From the NCBI RefSeq assembly GCF_036924535.1, contig NZ_JAZHRT010000001.1, positions 4,836,001 to 4,900,000 of the forward strand: 64,000 bases of DNA, written 5' to 3'. Below the pieces are notes generated by a model that saw only the letters and a program-made list of their open reading frames with translations, did not search any database and had not been told where the DNA came from. Below, one piece after another: positions 9,005-18,398 of this stretch. Each line of letters begins with the position of its first letter. Position 1 is the first letter of the stretch. The stretch is from Bradyrhizobium sp. AZCC 2262 (GTDB lineage: Bacteria; Pseudomonadota; Alphaproteobacteria; Rhizobiales; Xanthobacteraceae). The translations under genes were made by a program, and so were the position numbers.

Positions 9005-9256
9005 TTACTTGTCCTTCTTGCCCATGCCGCCAAGGCCGGCCATGGTCACGAACATATCCTGAAATCGCTCGGCGATCTTGGGATCGAACGTGAACCAGCT
9101 CTGGATCAGCGACTCCGGAGAAACCTTTTCGATATTGGCCATCAACTGCTGCTGCATCTTGTCCATCACGGCCGTCTGCATCGGCGAGACGTCGGGCAAT
9201 CCGAAAAACTGCCTGGCCTCCAGCGGCGTGCAATCGACTTCGAGGTTAACTTTCAT
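9005..9256 (-). CDS. small conserved protein, DUF6489-like
   Basis: An 83-residue protein beginning MKVNLEVDCTPLEARQF and continuing FGLPDVSPMQ, the arrangement I associate with DUF6489 of alphaproteobacteria. It is hydrophilic, has no signal peptide or membrane segment, and ends in a charged tail. It is the first gene of the minus-strand lipid run and lies two bases ahead of the lipase-like gene, suggesting translational coupling. A role in fatty-acid or polyhydroxyalkanoate metabolism is only suggested by neighbours. Confidence 0.75.
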   Translation of the reverse strand: MKVNLEVDCTPLEARQFFGLPDVSPMQTAVMDKMQQQLMANIEKVSPESLIQSWFTFDPKIAERFQDMFVTMAGLGGMGKKDK

Positions 9257-9354
9257 GACCGCTCCTTTTGCTGGCTTGTGACAGTATCGCCACGATGCGC
9301 GGCGTCGCGCAAGGACAAGACCCCGCCTCCACCCCCGTCAATCGTCTGGTATGG

Positions 9355-10608
9355 TCAACCAAAACGTTCGACGGCAAAAGGCCGGACATCGGCAAACGGG
9401 GTCTCGCCGGTCATCATTTCAGCCAGCAGGCGGCCGGTTGCGGGTCCGAGCGTCAGGCCGTGGTGCTGGTGGCCGAAATCGAACCATAGCCCACTGTGGC
9501 GGGGGGCCTTGCCGATCACCGGCAGCATATCGGGCAGGCAGGGCCGCGCGCCCATCCAGGGCTTGGTGTCGACCGGCTCTCCCAGCGGGAACAGCCTGTG
9601 TGCCCGTGGCAGGGCCCGCTCGACCTGGACCGGCGTCGGCGGCGCGTCGCGGTGGGCGAACTCGGCGCCGGTGGTCAGACGAATGCCGCGGTTCATCGGC
9701 GCCAGAAGATAGCCGAGATCGGTGTCCAGGACGGGATGGTTCAAAACCGCATTGCCGTGCGGCTTGAGGTGCAAATGGTAACCACGCTTGACCTGAAGCG
9801 GGATCGAATAGCCGAGCGGCGCAAAAATCTGATCGGACCACGGCCCCATCGCCACGACGACGTCGCGCGCAGTGATCGTGCCTTCCAGCGTCGCCACCCG
9901 CCACCTTCCGCCGGATTGTTCGAGCGTGCGTGCGTCGCCAACCAGATATCGACCACCCTTGCGGCCGAACAGCGCCGAATAGGCTTTGGCCAGGCCGCCG
10001 GGATCCGGCACGAAGCCCGGCGCCGGAAAATGGATGGCGCCGCTGAAATCGCCGGTCAGATGCGGCTCGCGCGCAATGATCGCCGCCGTATCCAGGATCT
10101 CGCCCGCGACCCCATACTGCCTGGCACGCTCCAGCTCCCCCACGGCGCCCGCAAGCGTCGCCTCGGAGCGAAACAGCTTGATCCAGCCGTTCCGCTGCAA
10201 CAGCTCCGGCACATTGGCCTCCGCAATCAGCGCCTCATGCTCAATCAGGCTGCGCTGGATCAGCGGCAATTCGGCCATCGCACTGTGCAGTGCACGCTGC
10301 GGCGACGAGGCGAGGAAATACCGTGTCAGCCACGGCAGGAAGGCCGGCAAGTCCCTGAAATGGTAACGCACCTGCGGCGCGCGAAGGAATGCGTAGCGCA
10401 GGATCTGGCCGAGATCGCGCGGAAACATGTAGGGAAAGACCGAGGCGCATTCGATCAATCCGCCATTGCCGTAGCTGGTTTCCTCGCCGGCGGTGTTGTG
10501 CCGGTCGATCAGAACCACGCGCCGGCCGCGCTTCTGCAAGTGCAAGGCGGCGCTCACGCCGACCATGCCCGCACCCAGGACGAGTACGTCGGCCTTCAGT
10601 TCCGCCAT
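9355..10608 (-). CDS. FAD-dependent D-amino-acid dehydrogenase-like oxidoreductase (DAO family)
   Basis: 417 residues of the glycine oxidase/D-amino-acid dehydrogenase (DadA-like) family. It has the N-terminal FAD dinucleotide fold LGAGMVGVSAALHL, the ribose-binding acidic end LIDRH, the segment EETSYGNGGLIE typical of DadA-type enzymes, and a C-terminal FGHQHHGLTLGPATG that closes the FAD site. Such membrane-associated enzymes oxidise D-amino acids or N-methyl amino acids to keto acids and pass electrons to the respiratory chain. It is transcribed divergently from the peptide importer at 10801, sharing a 192-base intergenic region, so amino acids released from imported peptides are plausible substrates. 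Confidence 0.87.
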   Translation of the reverse strand: MAELKADVLVLGAGMVGVSAALHLQKRGRRVVLIDRHNTAGEETSYGNGGLIECASVFPYMFPRDLGQILRYAFLRAPQVRYHFRDLPAFLPWLTRYFLASSPQRALHSAMAELPLIQRSLIEHEALIAEANVPELLQRNGWIKLFRSEATLAGAVGELERARQYGVAGEILDTAAIIAREPHLTGDFSGAIHFPAPGFVPDPGGLAKAYSALFGRKGGRYLVGDARTLEQSGGRWRVATLEGTITARDVVVAMGPWSDQIFAPLGYSIPLQVKRGYHLHLKPHGNAVLNHPVLDTDLGYLLAPMNRGIRLTTGAEFAHRDAPPTPVQVERALPRAHRLFPLGEPVDTKPWMGARPCLPDMLPVIGKAPRHSGLWFDFGHQHHGLTLGPATGRLLAEMMTGETPFADVRPFAVERFG

Positions 10609-10800
10609 CCGGCACTCCGAAAGTTCACGTGCTTGCGCGCACCTCTTATGGTGAACCTAGCCATTGCCGCACCGCCGCGCAAACCGGCATGCGGTGCGGG
10701 ATAATGATGCTTGCGCGGCGGCTGGACTTTGGCAACATGGCTCGGCAATATCCGCCGCCAGTCGCGGAAATGGCTGATCAAAAGCGGGGAAATCGAACAA

Positions 10801-12408
10801 ATGTCGGTACGTCGGAGCTTGTTTGCAGCGGCCACGGCTTCAATCCTTGCCTTAACGACAACCTTGGCCATGGCGCCGGCATCGGCCCAGACCCTGCGCT
10901 ATGCCAACCAGGGCGATCTCAAATCGCTCGACCCCTACACGCTGAACGAGAGCACCACCCACGCCCATCTCGGACATGTCTTCGAAGGCCTGGTGGCCCG
11001 CGACAGGGACCTCAAGATCGTCCCCGCATTGGCAGAGAGCTGGGAAATACCGGAGCCGACCCGCTGGCGGTTCCATTTGCGCAAGGGCGTGAAATTCCAG
11101 AACGGCGACCCCTTCACTGCTGACGACGTGGTTTTCTCGGCGGAGCGTGTCCAGAAGAAGGGCTCGAACCTGCAGACCCGCATTCCCAGCGGCACCAAAG
11201 TCGTCAAGGTCGACGACCACACGGTGGACTTCATCCTGCCCTCGCCCAATCCCATTCTCAATTCGCAATGGGATACCTGGTACATCATGGACAAGAAGTG
11301 GGCCGAGGCGAACAACGCCGTCGAGCCCACGCCCGCCGCGGCAACGTCGCCGAGCTTTGCCTCGCTCAACGCCAACGGCACCGGCCCCTTCACCGTCGAG
11401 AGCCATCAGCCAGGCGTCAAGACCGTGTTCAAGGCCAACCCGAATTGGTGGCGCAAGCCCGAGCATAACCTCAAGGAAATCATCTTCACCCCGATCGGCT
11501 CGGATGCGACCCGCGTCGCCGCCCTGCTCTCGGGCGAAGTCGATGTCATCGAACCGGTTCCGATCCAGGATATTTCGCGGGTCGATTCCAGCCCTAACGC
11601 CCAGGTGCTGAAGGGACCGGAACTTCGCACCATCTTCCTCGGCATGGATCAGGTGCGCGACGAACTGCTCTATTCCAACATCAAGGGCAAGAACCCCTTC
11701 AAGGACGTCAAGGTGCGCGAGGCCTTCTTCAAGGCCGTCGACATCGAGCTGATCAAGACCCGCGTCATGCGCGGCCTGTCGACGCCCTCGGCGCTGATGA
11801 TCGCGCCGCAATTGTTCAAATTGTCGGGTGACTTCAAGCGCCCGAAGTTCGATCCCGACGGCGCCAAGAAGCTTCTGACCGAAGCCGGTTATCCCGATGG
11901 TTTTGAAGTCACGATGGACTGCCCCAACGACCGCTACGTCAACGACGCCGCGATCTGTCAGGCGGTCGTCGGCATGCTGGCCCGCATCGGCGTCAAGGTG
12001 ACGCTGCTGGCCCAGCCCAAGGCGCAGTATTTCGCCAAGGTGCTGAAGCCCGGCGGCTATCAAACGTCGTTCTTTCTGCTCGGCTGGACCCCCGGCACGT
12101 TCGACTCCCACAACGTCCTGTACGACATCATGGGCTGCCGCGACGATCCGAAGTCCAGCCGCGGCGAAGCCAATCTCGGCGGCTACTGCAACAAAAAGCT
12201 CGACGAACTCACGGACAAGGTGCTGGTGGAATCCGATACGGACAAGCGCGACGTCCTGATCAAGGAGGCGTACGAGATCGGCGCCAAGGACTTCGGCTAC
12301 ATCCCGCTGCACCAGCAGGCGCTGGCGTGGGGCGTTTCGAAAAAAGTCAAGCTGAGCCAGCGCGCCGACAACCAGGTCCTGCTCTACTGGGCGACCAAAC
12401 AGGACTAG
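10801..12408 (+). CDS. peptide ABC transporter substrate-binding protein (SBP family 5), system 1
   Basis: 535 residues with a clear signal peptide (RRS, then an Ala/Leu/Thr-rich core, cleavage likely after ASA). The mature start QTLRYANQGDLKSLDPY and later FHLRKGVKFQNGDPFTADDVVFS are hallmarks of the DppA/OppA family of periplasmic peptide receptors. I chose ATG 10801, which follows GGGGAAAT; upstream in-frame codons look non-coding. It heads a five-gene set SBP-B-C-D-F. A hairpin with a T-rich tail follows at 12428 and may lower expression of the downstream permease genes relative to this receptor. Confidence 0.93.
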   Translation: MSVRRSLFAAATASILALTTTLAMAPASAQTLRYANQGDLKSLDPYTLNESTTHAHLGHVFEGLVARDRDLKIVPALAESWEIPEPTRWRFHLRKGVKFQNGDPFTADDVVFSAERVQKKGSNLQTRIPSGTKVVKVDDHTVDFILPSPNPILNSQWDTWYIMDKKWAEANNAVEPTPAAATSPSFASLNANGTGPFTVESHQPGVKTVFKANPNWWRKPEHNLKEIIFTPIGSDATRVAALLSGEVDVIEPVPIQDISRVDSSPNAQVLKGPELRTIFLGMDQVRDELLYSNIKGKNPFKDVKVREAFFKAVDIELIKTRVMRGLSTPSALMIAPQLFKLSGDFKRPKFDPDGAKKLLTEAGYPDGFEVTMDCPNDRYVNDAAICQAVVGMLARIGVKVTLLAQPKAQYFAKVLKPGGYQTSFFLLGWTPGTFDSHNVLYDIMGCRDDPKSSRGEANLGGYCNKKLDELTDKVLVESDTDKRDVLIKEAYEIGAKDFGYIPLHQQALAWGVSKKVKLSQRADNQVLLYWATKQD

Positions 12409-12427
12409 TCAGGCTTCAACACCAGGT

Positions 12428-12460
12428 CCCGGCGGCTTTGCGGCTTCCGGGGCTTTTCTT
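12428..12460 (+). terminator. stem-loop with T-rich tail between receptor and permease genes
   Basis: CCCGG (12428-12432) pairs with CCGGG (12447-12451) around a loop holding GCGGCTT twice, and is followed by GCTTTTCTTTT. It lies 20 bases after the receptor stop, so it may be a leaky terminator or an mRNA-stability hairpin inside the operon. The stem is short. Confidence 0.4.
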
Positions 12461-12514
12461 TTCGAGGCGACAGCGACGTCCGCCGCCGCATCCAAAGAGC
12501 AGTGAAAGGAATCC

Positions 12515-13495
12515 ATGCTCGCTTTCACTCTTCGCCGCGCTATCCAGGCCATCGGCGTCATGATCGCCGTCGGCGTCATCGCGTTCTCGATGTTCCGCTT
12601 CGCCGGCGACCCGGTCAACCAGATCGTCTCATTGGATACGCCGGCCGCCGAGCGCGAGGCGGTGCGCAAGTCGCTCGGTCTCGACGATCCCGTGCCGGTG
12701 CAGTTCGCCCGCTACTTCGCCAATGCCGCGCAATTCAAGTTCGGGGTGTCCTATCAATTCCGCCAGCCGGTCTCGAACCTGTTGATGGAGCGGATGCCGG
12801 CGACGCTGGAGCTTGCCGCCTGCGCCACCGTTTTCGCCATGGTGTTCGGCATCCTGATGGGGGTCTATTCGGCGTTGCGGCGTGATACCCTTCTTACAAA
12901 ATTCTTTCAGGCGGTGTCGCTGATCGGAATCTCGCTGCCGACGTTCTTGATCGGCATTCTCCTGATCTACCTGTTCTCGGTGACGCTGGGCTGGCTGCCC
13001 TCGTTCGGCCGCGGCGACGTGGTACGGATCGGCTGGTGGACCACCGGGCTGCTGACCTTTTCCGGACTGAAGGCGCTGATCATGCCGTCGATCACGCTGG
13101 GCCTGTTCCAGATGACGCTGATCATGCGGCTGGTACGCGCCGAAATGCTCGAGGTGCTCCGCACCGATTACATCCGCTTCGCCCGCGCCCGTGGCCTGAC
13201 GACCCGGGCGATCCATTTCGGCCACGCGCTGAAGAACACGCTGGTTCCCGTCATCACAGTGGCAGGGCTGCAGTTTGGCTCGGTAATTGCTTTTGCCATC
13301 ATCACCGAAACCGTCTTCCAGTGGCCGGGCATGGGACTGTTGTTCGTGCAGGCGGTGCAAAATGTCGATATCCCGATCATGGCGGCCTACCTGCTGATGG
13401 TTTCGCTGATCTTCGTCACCATCAACCTGGTGGTCGATATCCTCTACACCGTCGTCGATCCGCGCCTGCGCTCGACCATCAGCCGCCCGGCCTGA
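12515..13495 (+). CDS. peptide ABC transporter permease (DppB type), system 1
   Basis: 326 residues, about six membrane segments, with the EAA loop typical of binding-protein-dependent permeases (DYIRFARARGLTTRAIHFGHALKN). The N-terminal RRAIQAIGVMIAVGVIAFSMFRFAGDP matches the DppB/OppB pattern. The ATG at 12515 follows AAAGGAATCC. It forms the membrane channel with the DppC-type subunit that starts 13 bases after its stop. A second open frame overlaps the 5' part but lacks membrane segments. Confidence 0.93.
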   Translation: MLAFTLRRAIQAIGVMIAVGVIAFSMFRFAGDPVNQIVSLDTPAAEREAVRKSLGLDDPVPVQFARYFANAAQFKFGVSYQFRQPVSNLLMERMPATLELAACATVFAMVFGILMGVYSALRRDTLLTKFFQAVSLIGISLPTFLIGILLIYLFSVTLGWLPSFGRGDVVRIGWWTTGLLTFSGLKALIMPSITLGLFQMTLIMRLVRAEMLEVLRTDYIRFARARGLTTRAIHFGHALKNTLVPVITVAGLQFGSVIAFAIITETVFQWPGMGLLFVQAVQNVDIPIMAAYLLMVSLIFVTINLVVDILYTVVDPRLRSTISRPA

Positions 13496-13508
13496 AGCGA
13501 GACCTCCG

Positions 13509-14480
13509 ATGTCCGATGCCGTGGTACCTCACCGAGTAGAGCCGAGCGCGCCGCGGACGCGCGCCGGCACGAGCTGGCTGAAGCGCGCGCTCGACAGCGA
13601 CGTTTTCTATTCGTTCCGCCGCTCGCGGATGACCATGGTGGCGGCGGCCGTCACCCTGCTGTTCTTTCTGCTGGCGCTCTTTGCTTCGCAGCTTGCGGTG
13701 CAGAACCCATTCGATCCGGCCCAACTGCAATTGATGAATTCGCGCATTTCGCCGCTATGGACCGCCGACGGCCAGAGCCCGTTCCTGCTCGGCACCGACG
13801 AACAGGGCCGCGACGTGTTTTCGGCCATTCTCTACGGTTTGCGGATTTCGCTCGTGGTCGGCGTGCTCGGCGTTATCTTTGCCGGCACGCTCGGCATCAC
13901 GCTTGGCCTGATCGCAGGCTATGTCGGCGGCGCGGTCGACGGCTTGATCATGCGCATCGCCGACGTGCAGCTCACCTTCCCCGCGATCCTGATCGCGCTG
14001 CTCGTTAACGGCGTCGCCAAATCCGTGTTCGGCAACCGATTAGATGCAATGAGTACGCTGGCGGTGCTGGTGGTTGCAATCGGGCTGAGCTTCTGGGTGC
14101 AATATGCCCGCACCGTGCGCGGCTCGGTCATGGTCGAGAAGAACAAGGACTATGTTGCGGCCGCCCAGCTGATCGGCCTTCCCGCGCCCAAGATCATGCT
14201 GCGGCACGTGCTGCCCAATACGATGGGCCCGATCCTGGTGATCGCAACCATCAACCTCGCGCTCGCCATCATCACTGAGGCGACGCTCTCGTTTCTCGGC
14301 GCCGGCATGCCCGACACCATGCCCTCGCTCGGCACCCTTATCCGGATCGGTAACAACTATCTGTTCGCCGGCGAGTGGTGGATCGTGGCCTTCCCCGGCA
14401 TTGCGCTGGCGGGGCTGATCCTCTCCATCAACCTGCTCGGCGACTGGCTGCGCGACGCGCTCAATCCAAAGCTCCGATGA
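13509..14480 (+). CDS. peptide ABC transporter permease (DppC type), system 1
   Basis: 323 residues with an N-terminal cytoplasmic extension, a first membrane helix, then LGTDEQGRDVFSAILYGLRISL, the DppC/OppC signature, and the EAA loop KDYVAAAQLIGLPAPKIML. It is the second membrane subunit of importer system 1. Its last codons overlap the ATPase start by ATGA, consistent with translational coupling. Confidence 0.93.
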   Translation: MSDAVVPHRVEPSAPRTRAGTSWLKRALDSDVFYSFRRSRMTMVAAAVTLLFFLLALFASQLAVQNPFDPAQLQLMNSRISPLWTADGQSPFLLGTDEQGRDVFSAILYGLRISLVVGVLGVIFAGTLGITLGLIAGYVGGAVDGLIMRIADVQLTFPAILIALLVNGVAKSVFGNRLDAMSTLAVLVVAIGLSFWVQYARTVRGSVMVEKNKDYVAAAQLIGLPAPKIMLRHVLPNTMGPILVIATINLALAIITEATLSFLGAGMPDTMPSLGTLIRIGNNYLFAGEWWIVAFPGIALAGLILSINLLGDWLRDALNPKLR

Positions 14481-15475
14481 CCGTACCCGTCCTTTCCGTG
14501 CGTAACCTCAAGGTGGAATTCCTCACCCGCCGCAGCACGCTGCGCGCCATCAACGGCGTCTCCTTCGACATCGCCAAGGGCGAAGTGCTCGGCGTGGTCG
14601 GCGAGTCCGGCGCCGGCAAATCGGTCACGGGCCTCGCCGTCATCGGATTGATCGATCCGCCCGGCCGCATCGCCGGCGGCGAGATCTATCTGTCGGGAAC
14701 GCGGATCGACCATCTGCCGCCGGAAGAAATCCGCCGCATCCGGGGAAAACGGATCGGGATGATCTTCCAGGATCCGCTGACCAGCCTCAATCCGCTCTAC
14801 CGGATCGGCGACCAGATCGTGGAGACGATCCGGACCCACCTGAATCTTTCGGAGACCGCGGCGCGCAAGCGCGCCATCGACCTGCTGGCCGAAGTCGGCA
14901 TCCCTGCGCCTGAGAAGCGCATCGACGCCTATCCGCACGAATTCTCCGGGGGCATGCGTCAGCGCGTCGTGATCGCGCTGGCGATCTGTGCCGAACCGGA
15001 ACTGATCATCGCCGACGAGCCGACCACCGCGCTCGACGTCTCCGTACAGGCGCAGATCATTTCGCTGATCAAGCGCCTCGGGCGTGATCACGGCACGGCG
15101 GTGATGCTGGTCACCCACGACATGGGTGTGATCGCCGAGACCTCCGACCGCGTCGCCGTGATGTATTCTGGCCGGATCGCCGAGATCGGTCCGGTGCAGG
15201 ACGTGGTGCAGAACCCGCTCCACCCCTATGCCAAGGGACTGATGGGGGCGATCCCGACGCTGGCCGGCGAAGACAAGCGGCTGGTGCAGATTCCCGGCTC
15301 AATGCCGCGGCTGTCGGCGATCCCGCCGGGCTGCTCGTTCAATCCGCGCTGCGCCTTTGCGTTCGACCGTTGCCGCGTCGATCGGCCGGAGCCGCTCAAG
15401 CATGGCTCGCATGCCGTGGCCTGTCATCTCTTCGATACCGCGCCAAATGAAAGCGCAAAGGAGACCGCGGCATGA
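14477..15475 (+). CDS. peptide ABC transporter ATPase (DppD type), system 1
   Basis: 332 residues starting at ATG 14477 inside the preceding stop (ATGA). Walker A GESGAGKS, Q-loop MIFQDPLTSLNP, ABC signature FSGGMRQR, Walker [13 protein letters not shown] and the H-loop LVTHDMGV are all intact. The C-terminal oligopeptide-transporter extension with PPGCSFNPRC is present. It pairs with the DppF-type ATPase encoded next, again with an ATGA overlap. Confidence 0.94.
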   Translation: MTVPVLSVRNLKVEFLTRRSTLRAINGVSFDIAKGEVLGVVGESGAGKSVTGLAVIGLIDPPGRIAGGEIYLSGTRIDHLPPEEIRRIRGKRIGMIFQDPLTSLNPLYRIGDQIVETIRTHLNLSETAARKRAIDLLAEVGIPAPEKRIDAYPHEFSGGMRQRVVIALAICAEPELIIADEPTTALDVSVQAQIISLIKRLGRDHGTAVMLVTHDMGVIAETSDRVAVMYSGRIAEIGPVQDVVQNPLHPYAKGLMGAIPTLAGEDKRLVQIPGSMPRLSAIPPGCSFNPRCAFAFDRCRVDRPEPLKHGSHAVACHLFDTAPNESAKETAA

Positions 15476-16470
15476 CGGCCTCCTTTGTCGATGTGCGAAA
15501 TCTGCGCCGCGTGTTCGATGTCTCAAAACCGTGGCTCAACCGCGTGCTGGAAGGCGGGCATCTGGAATTTTTGAAGGCCGTCGACGGCGTGACCTTCGAT
15601 ATCAGGAAGGGCGAAACCTTCGCACTCGTCGGCGAGTCCGGCTCGGGCAAGACCACCGTGGCGCGAATGGTGGTGGGATTGCTGCCGCCGAGCTCGGGCG
15701 AAGTGATCATCGACGGCGTCTCGATGACGAGTGCGAGGCAGGCGCAGGCGCGGCAGCGGCTGCGCCGCCGCATCCAGATGATTTTTCAGGACCCCTATGC
15801 GAGCCTCAATCCGCGTTTCCGGGTCGACGCCATCGTCTCCGAGCCGATCCGCGCCTTCGACCTGATCCAGGGCGAGCGCGACATCCGCACGCGCGTCGGT
15901 GAATTGTTGAGCGTCGTCGGCCTGCATCCCGACGACGGTCTGAAATATCCGCACGAGTTTTCCGGCGGCCAGCGCCAGCGCATCGCAATCGCGCGAGCAT
16001 TGGCGTCGGAGGCCGAATTCATCGTCTGCGACGAGCCGACCTCGGCGCTGGACGTTTCCGTGCAGGCGCAGATCCTCAACCTGATGCGTGACCTGCAGGA
16101 CAAGTTCGGGCTGACCTATCTCTTCATCAGCCATAACCTCGCCGTGGTCCGCCACATGGCGACCCGGATCGGCGTGATGTATCTCGGCCGCATCGTCGAG
16201 ATTGCGGAAGGGCGCGAATTATTCGCCAATCCGCGGATGCCCTACACCCGGATGCTGCTGGGCGCGGTTCCGGATCTCGCGATGTCCGGCCGCCAGCGCA
16301 TCCCGGTCAAGGGCGAAATCCCCAACCCGATCGATCCGCCGCCCGGCTGCGCCTTCAACCCGCGCTGCCCGCTGGCGTTCGATCTCTGCCGCAAGGAAGC
16401 GCCCGTCCTGATCGATGGCGTCGCCTGCCATGCCGTCAACCATCCGGTTGAGACCGCAGCCGCGGTATGA
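15472..16470 (+). CDS. peptide ABC transporter ATPase (DppF type), system 1
   Basis: 332 residues with Walker A GESGSGKT, Q-loop [14 protein letters not shown], signature FSGGQRQR, Walker B FIVCDEPTSALD and H-loop FISHNLAV. The FQDPY.SLNP and GGQRQRI forms are characteristic of DppF/OppF rather than DppD/OppD. The C-terminal PPGCAFNPRC motif is conserved. It completes importer system 1; the next gene starts about 100 bases later. Confidence 0.94.
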   Translation: MTASFVDVRNLRRVFDVSKPWLNRVLEGGHLEFLKAVDGVTFDIRKGETFALVGESGSGKTTVARMVVGLLPPSSGEVIIDGVSMTSARQAQARQRLRRRIQMIFQDPYASLNPRFRVDAIVSEPIRAFDLIQGERDIRTRVGELLSVVGLHPDDGLKYPHEFSGGQRQRIAIARALASEAEFIVCDEPTSALDVSVQAQILNLMRDLQDKFGLTYLFISHNLAVVRHMATRIGVMYLGRIVEIAEGRELFANPRMPYTRMLLGAVPDLAMSGRQRIPVKGEIPNPIDPPPGCAFNPRCPLAFDLCRKEAPVLIDGVACHAVNHPVETAAAV

Positions 16471-16573
16471 TCACGGAGATGGGTGCAATGCGTGGCATCC
16501 CAGCGGTTGGCATCCAGCCGCACCTGTGGTCAAGTGCGCCCGCATCGTGATCTCAGCACCGCATCGGATTCCC

Positions 16574-18379
16574 ATGAGCAACATCAATCCCGATCCGTTC
16601 ACCACAAGGCCGGAAATCGAAGGCACCTTTGGCGTCGTGACCTCGACCCACTGGATCGCCACCGCCGTCGGCATGGGCATCCTTGAAAAAGGCGGCAACG
16701 CCTTCGACGCCGGTGTGGCTACCGCCTTTACGCTGCAGGTGGTCGAGCCGCATCTGAACGGCCCAGGCGGCGATGTGCCCATCATCGTGCATGACACCGA
16801 ACGCGGCCGCACCGAGGTGATCTGCGGTCAGGGCCCCGCGCCTGCGAAGGCGACCATCGCGCATTACAAGAGCGAAGGCCTGGAAATGGTGCCCGGCACC
16901 GGTCTTCTCGCCGCCTGCGTGCCCGGCACGTTCGAATCCTGGATGCTGCTGCTGCGCGATTACGGCACGATGCGGCTGCGCGACGTGCTGGAACCCGCGA
17001 TCGCCTACGCCCGCGACGGCTATCCGCTGGTCGAGCGTGCATCCGCGACTATCCAGGTCGTCGAGAAACTGTTCCGCAATCACTGGAAGACATCGGCTGC
17101 CGTCTATCTGCCAAACAACGAGGTGCCGAGGCCCGGTACGCTCTTCACCAACAAGCAGCTCTCGGAAACCTACGCCCGCATCCTGAAAGAGGCCGAAAGC
17201 GCCGGCTCCGACCGCGTCGCGCAGATCGAACGCGCGCGAAAATCCTGGTCGCAGGGTTTTGTGGCGGAAGCGATCGACAAGTTCTGCCGCACGCAGGAAG
17301 TCATGGACGTCTCCGGCTCGCCGCATCGCGGCGTGCTCTCGGCAGATGACATGGCGCGCTGGCAACCGACCGTCGAGGCGCCGCTGACCTACGACTATGG
17401 CCGCTACACCGTTTGCAAGCCCGGCGTCTGGAGCCAAGGCCCGGTCATGCTGCAACAGCTCGCCTTGCTGAAGGGTTTTGAGCTCGACGGGCTCGATCCC
17501 GCCGGCCCGGAATTCATCCACCTGCAGATCGAATGCGCAAAACTCGCCTTCGCCGATCGCGAGAAGTTTTATGGCGACCCGAAATTCACCGAAATCCCGA
17601 TCACGACCTTGCTGTCGGACGCCTACAATGACGAGCGCCGCAAGCTGATCTCCAAAGACAGAGCCTCGCTCGATTTCATCCCGGGGTCGGTCGAAGGTTT
17701 TGGCTCGGTCGTCAAACTGCGCCGCGCCGAAGGCCATCGCGAGGCCGTCGGCGCTATGGGCGCGGGCGAGCCGACCGTCGGCCGCTTCGGCGAGGTGCGC
17801 GGCGATACCGTGCATTTCGACATTATCGATCAGGCCGGCAACATGGTTTCGGCAACGCCATCCGGCGGCTGGCTGCAATCCTCGCCGGTCATTCCGGAAC
17901 TCGGCTTCTGCCTCGGTAGCCGCGCGCAGATGTTCTGGCTGGAGGAAGATCACCCGGCGGCGCTCGCGCCCGGCAAGCGCCCACGCACCACACTCTCGCC
18001 CACCATGGCGTTGCGTGACGGCGAGCCGTACATGGCCTGGGGTTCGCCGGGCGGGGACCAGCAGGATCAATGGACCACGCAGTTCTTCCTGCGGCATGTG
18101 CACGCCAAACTGAACCTGCAGGAAGCGATCGACGCGCCGGCATGGCATTCCGAACACTTCCCGATCTCGTTCTGGCCGCGCACCGCGCGCCCCGGCGTGC
18201 TGGTGGTCGAGAACCGCGTGCCGAAGGCGACCGTCGATAAGCTGAAAAGCCGCGGCCACGTCGTCGAGATCGGCCCCGACTGGTCGGAAGGACGCCTCAC
18301 CGCAGCCTCCAGGGTCGGTCGCCGCCGCCGCGCCGCCGCCAATCCGAGGGGCATGCAGGGCTACGCGGCAGGACGATAG
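16574..18379 (+). CDS. gamma-glutamyltransferase-like Ntn hydrolase
   Basis: 601 residues of the gamma-glutamyltransferase/cephalosporin acylase family, which hydrolyse or transfer gamma-glutamyl or acyl groups after self-cleavage. N-terminal VVTSTHWIATAVGMGILEKGGNAFDA and VEPHLNGPGGD fit the family. The expected nucleophile at the new N-terminus of the small subunit is Thr412 in GDTVHF; later SATPSGG and GKRPRTTLSPT also match. I chose ATG 16574, where family homology begins. No signal peptide is evident, unlike classical periplasmic enzymes, suggesting action on imported substrate in the cytoplasm. It lies between two peptide importers and next to a DUF1028 gene. Confidence 0.9.
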   Translation: MSNINPDPFTTRPEIEGTFGVVTSTHWIATAVGMGILEKGGNAFDAGVATAFTLQVVEPHLNGPGGDVPIIVHDTERGRTEVICGQGPAPAKATIAHYKSEGLEMVPGTGLLAACVPGTFESWMLLLRDYGTMRLRDVLEPAIAYARDGYPLVERASATIQVVEKLFRNHWKTSAAVYLPNNEVPRPGTLFTNKQLSETYARILKEAESAGSDRVAQIERARKSWSQGFVAEAIDKFCRTQEVMDVSGSPHRGVLSADDMARWQPTVEAPLTYDYGRYTVCKPGVWSQGPVMLQQLALLKGFELDGLDPAGPEFIHLQIECAKLAFADREKFYGDPKFTEIPITTLLSDAYNDERRKLISKDRASLDFIPGSVEGFGSVVKLRRAEGHREAVGAMGAGEPTVGRFGEVRGDTVHFDIIDQAGNMVSATPSGGWLQSSPVIPELGFCLGSRAQMFWLEEDHPAALAPGKRPRTTLSPTMALRDGEPYMAWGSPGGDQQDQWTTQFFLRHVHAKLNLQEAIDAPAWHSEHFPISFWPRTARPGVLVVENRVPKATVDKLKSRGHVVEIGPDWSEGRLTAASRVGRRRRAAANPRGMQGYAAGR

Positions 18380-18398
18380 TTCGAAGAGCAACAAAGAG

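Noticed and set aside
9033..9233. N-terminal extension of the lipase-like hydrolase frame up to 9233
   Set aside because: This stretch is the out-of-frame reading of the DUF6489 gene; the GTG at 9002 with a suitable ribosome site follows that gene directly.
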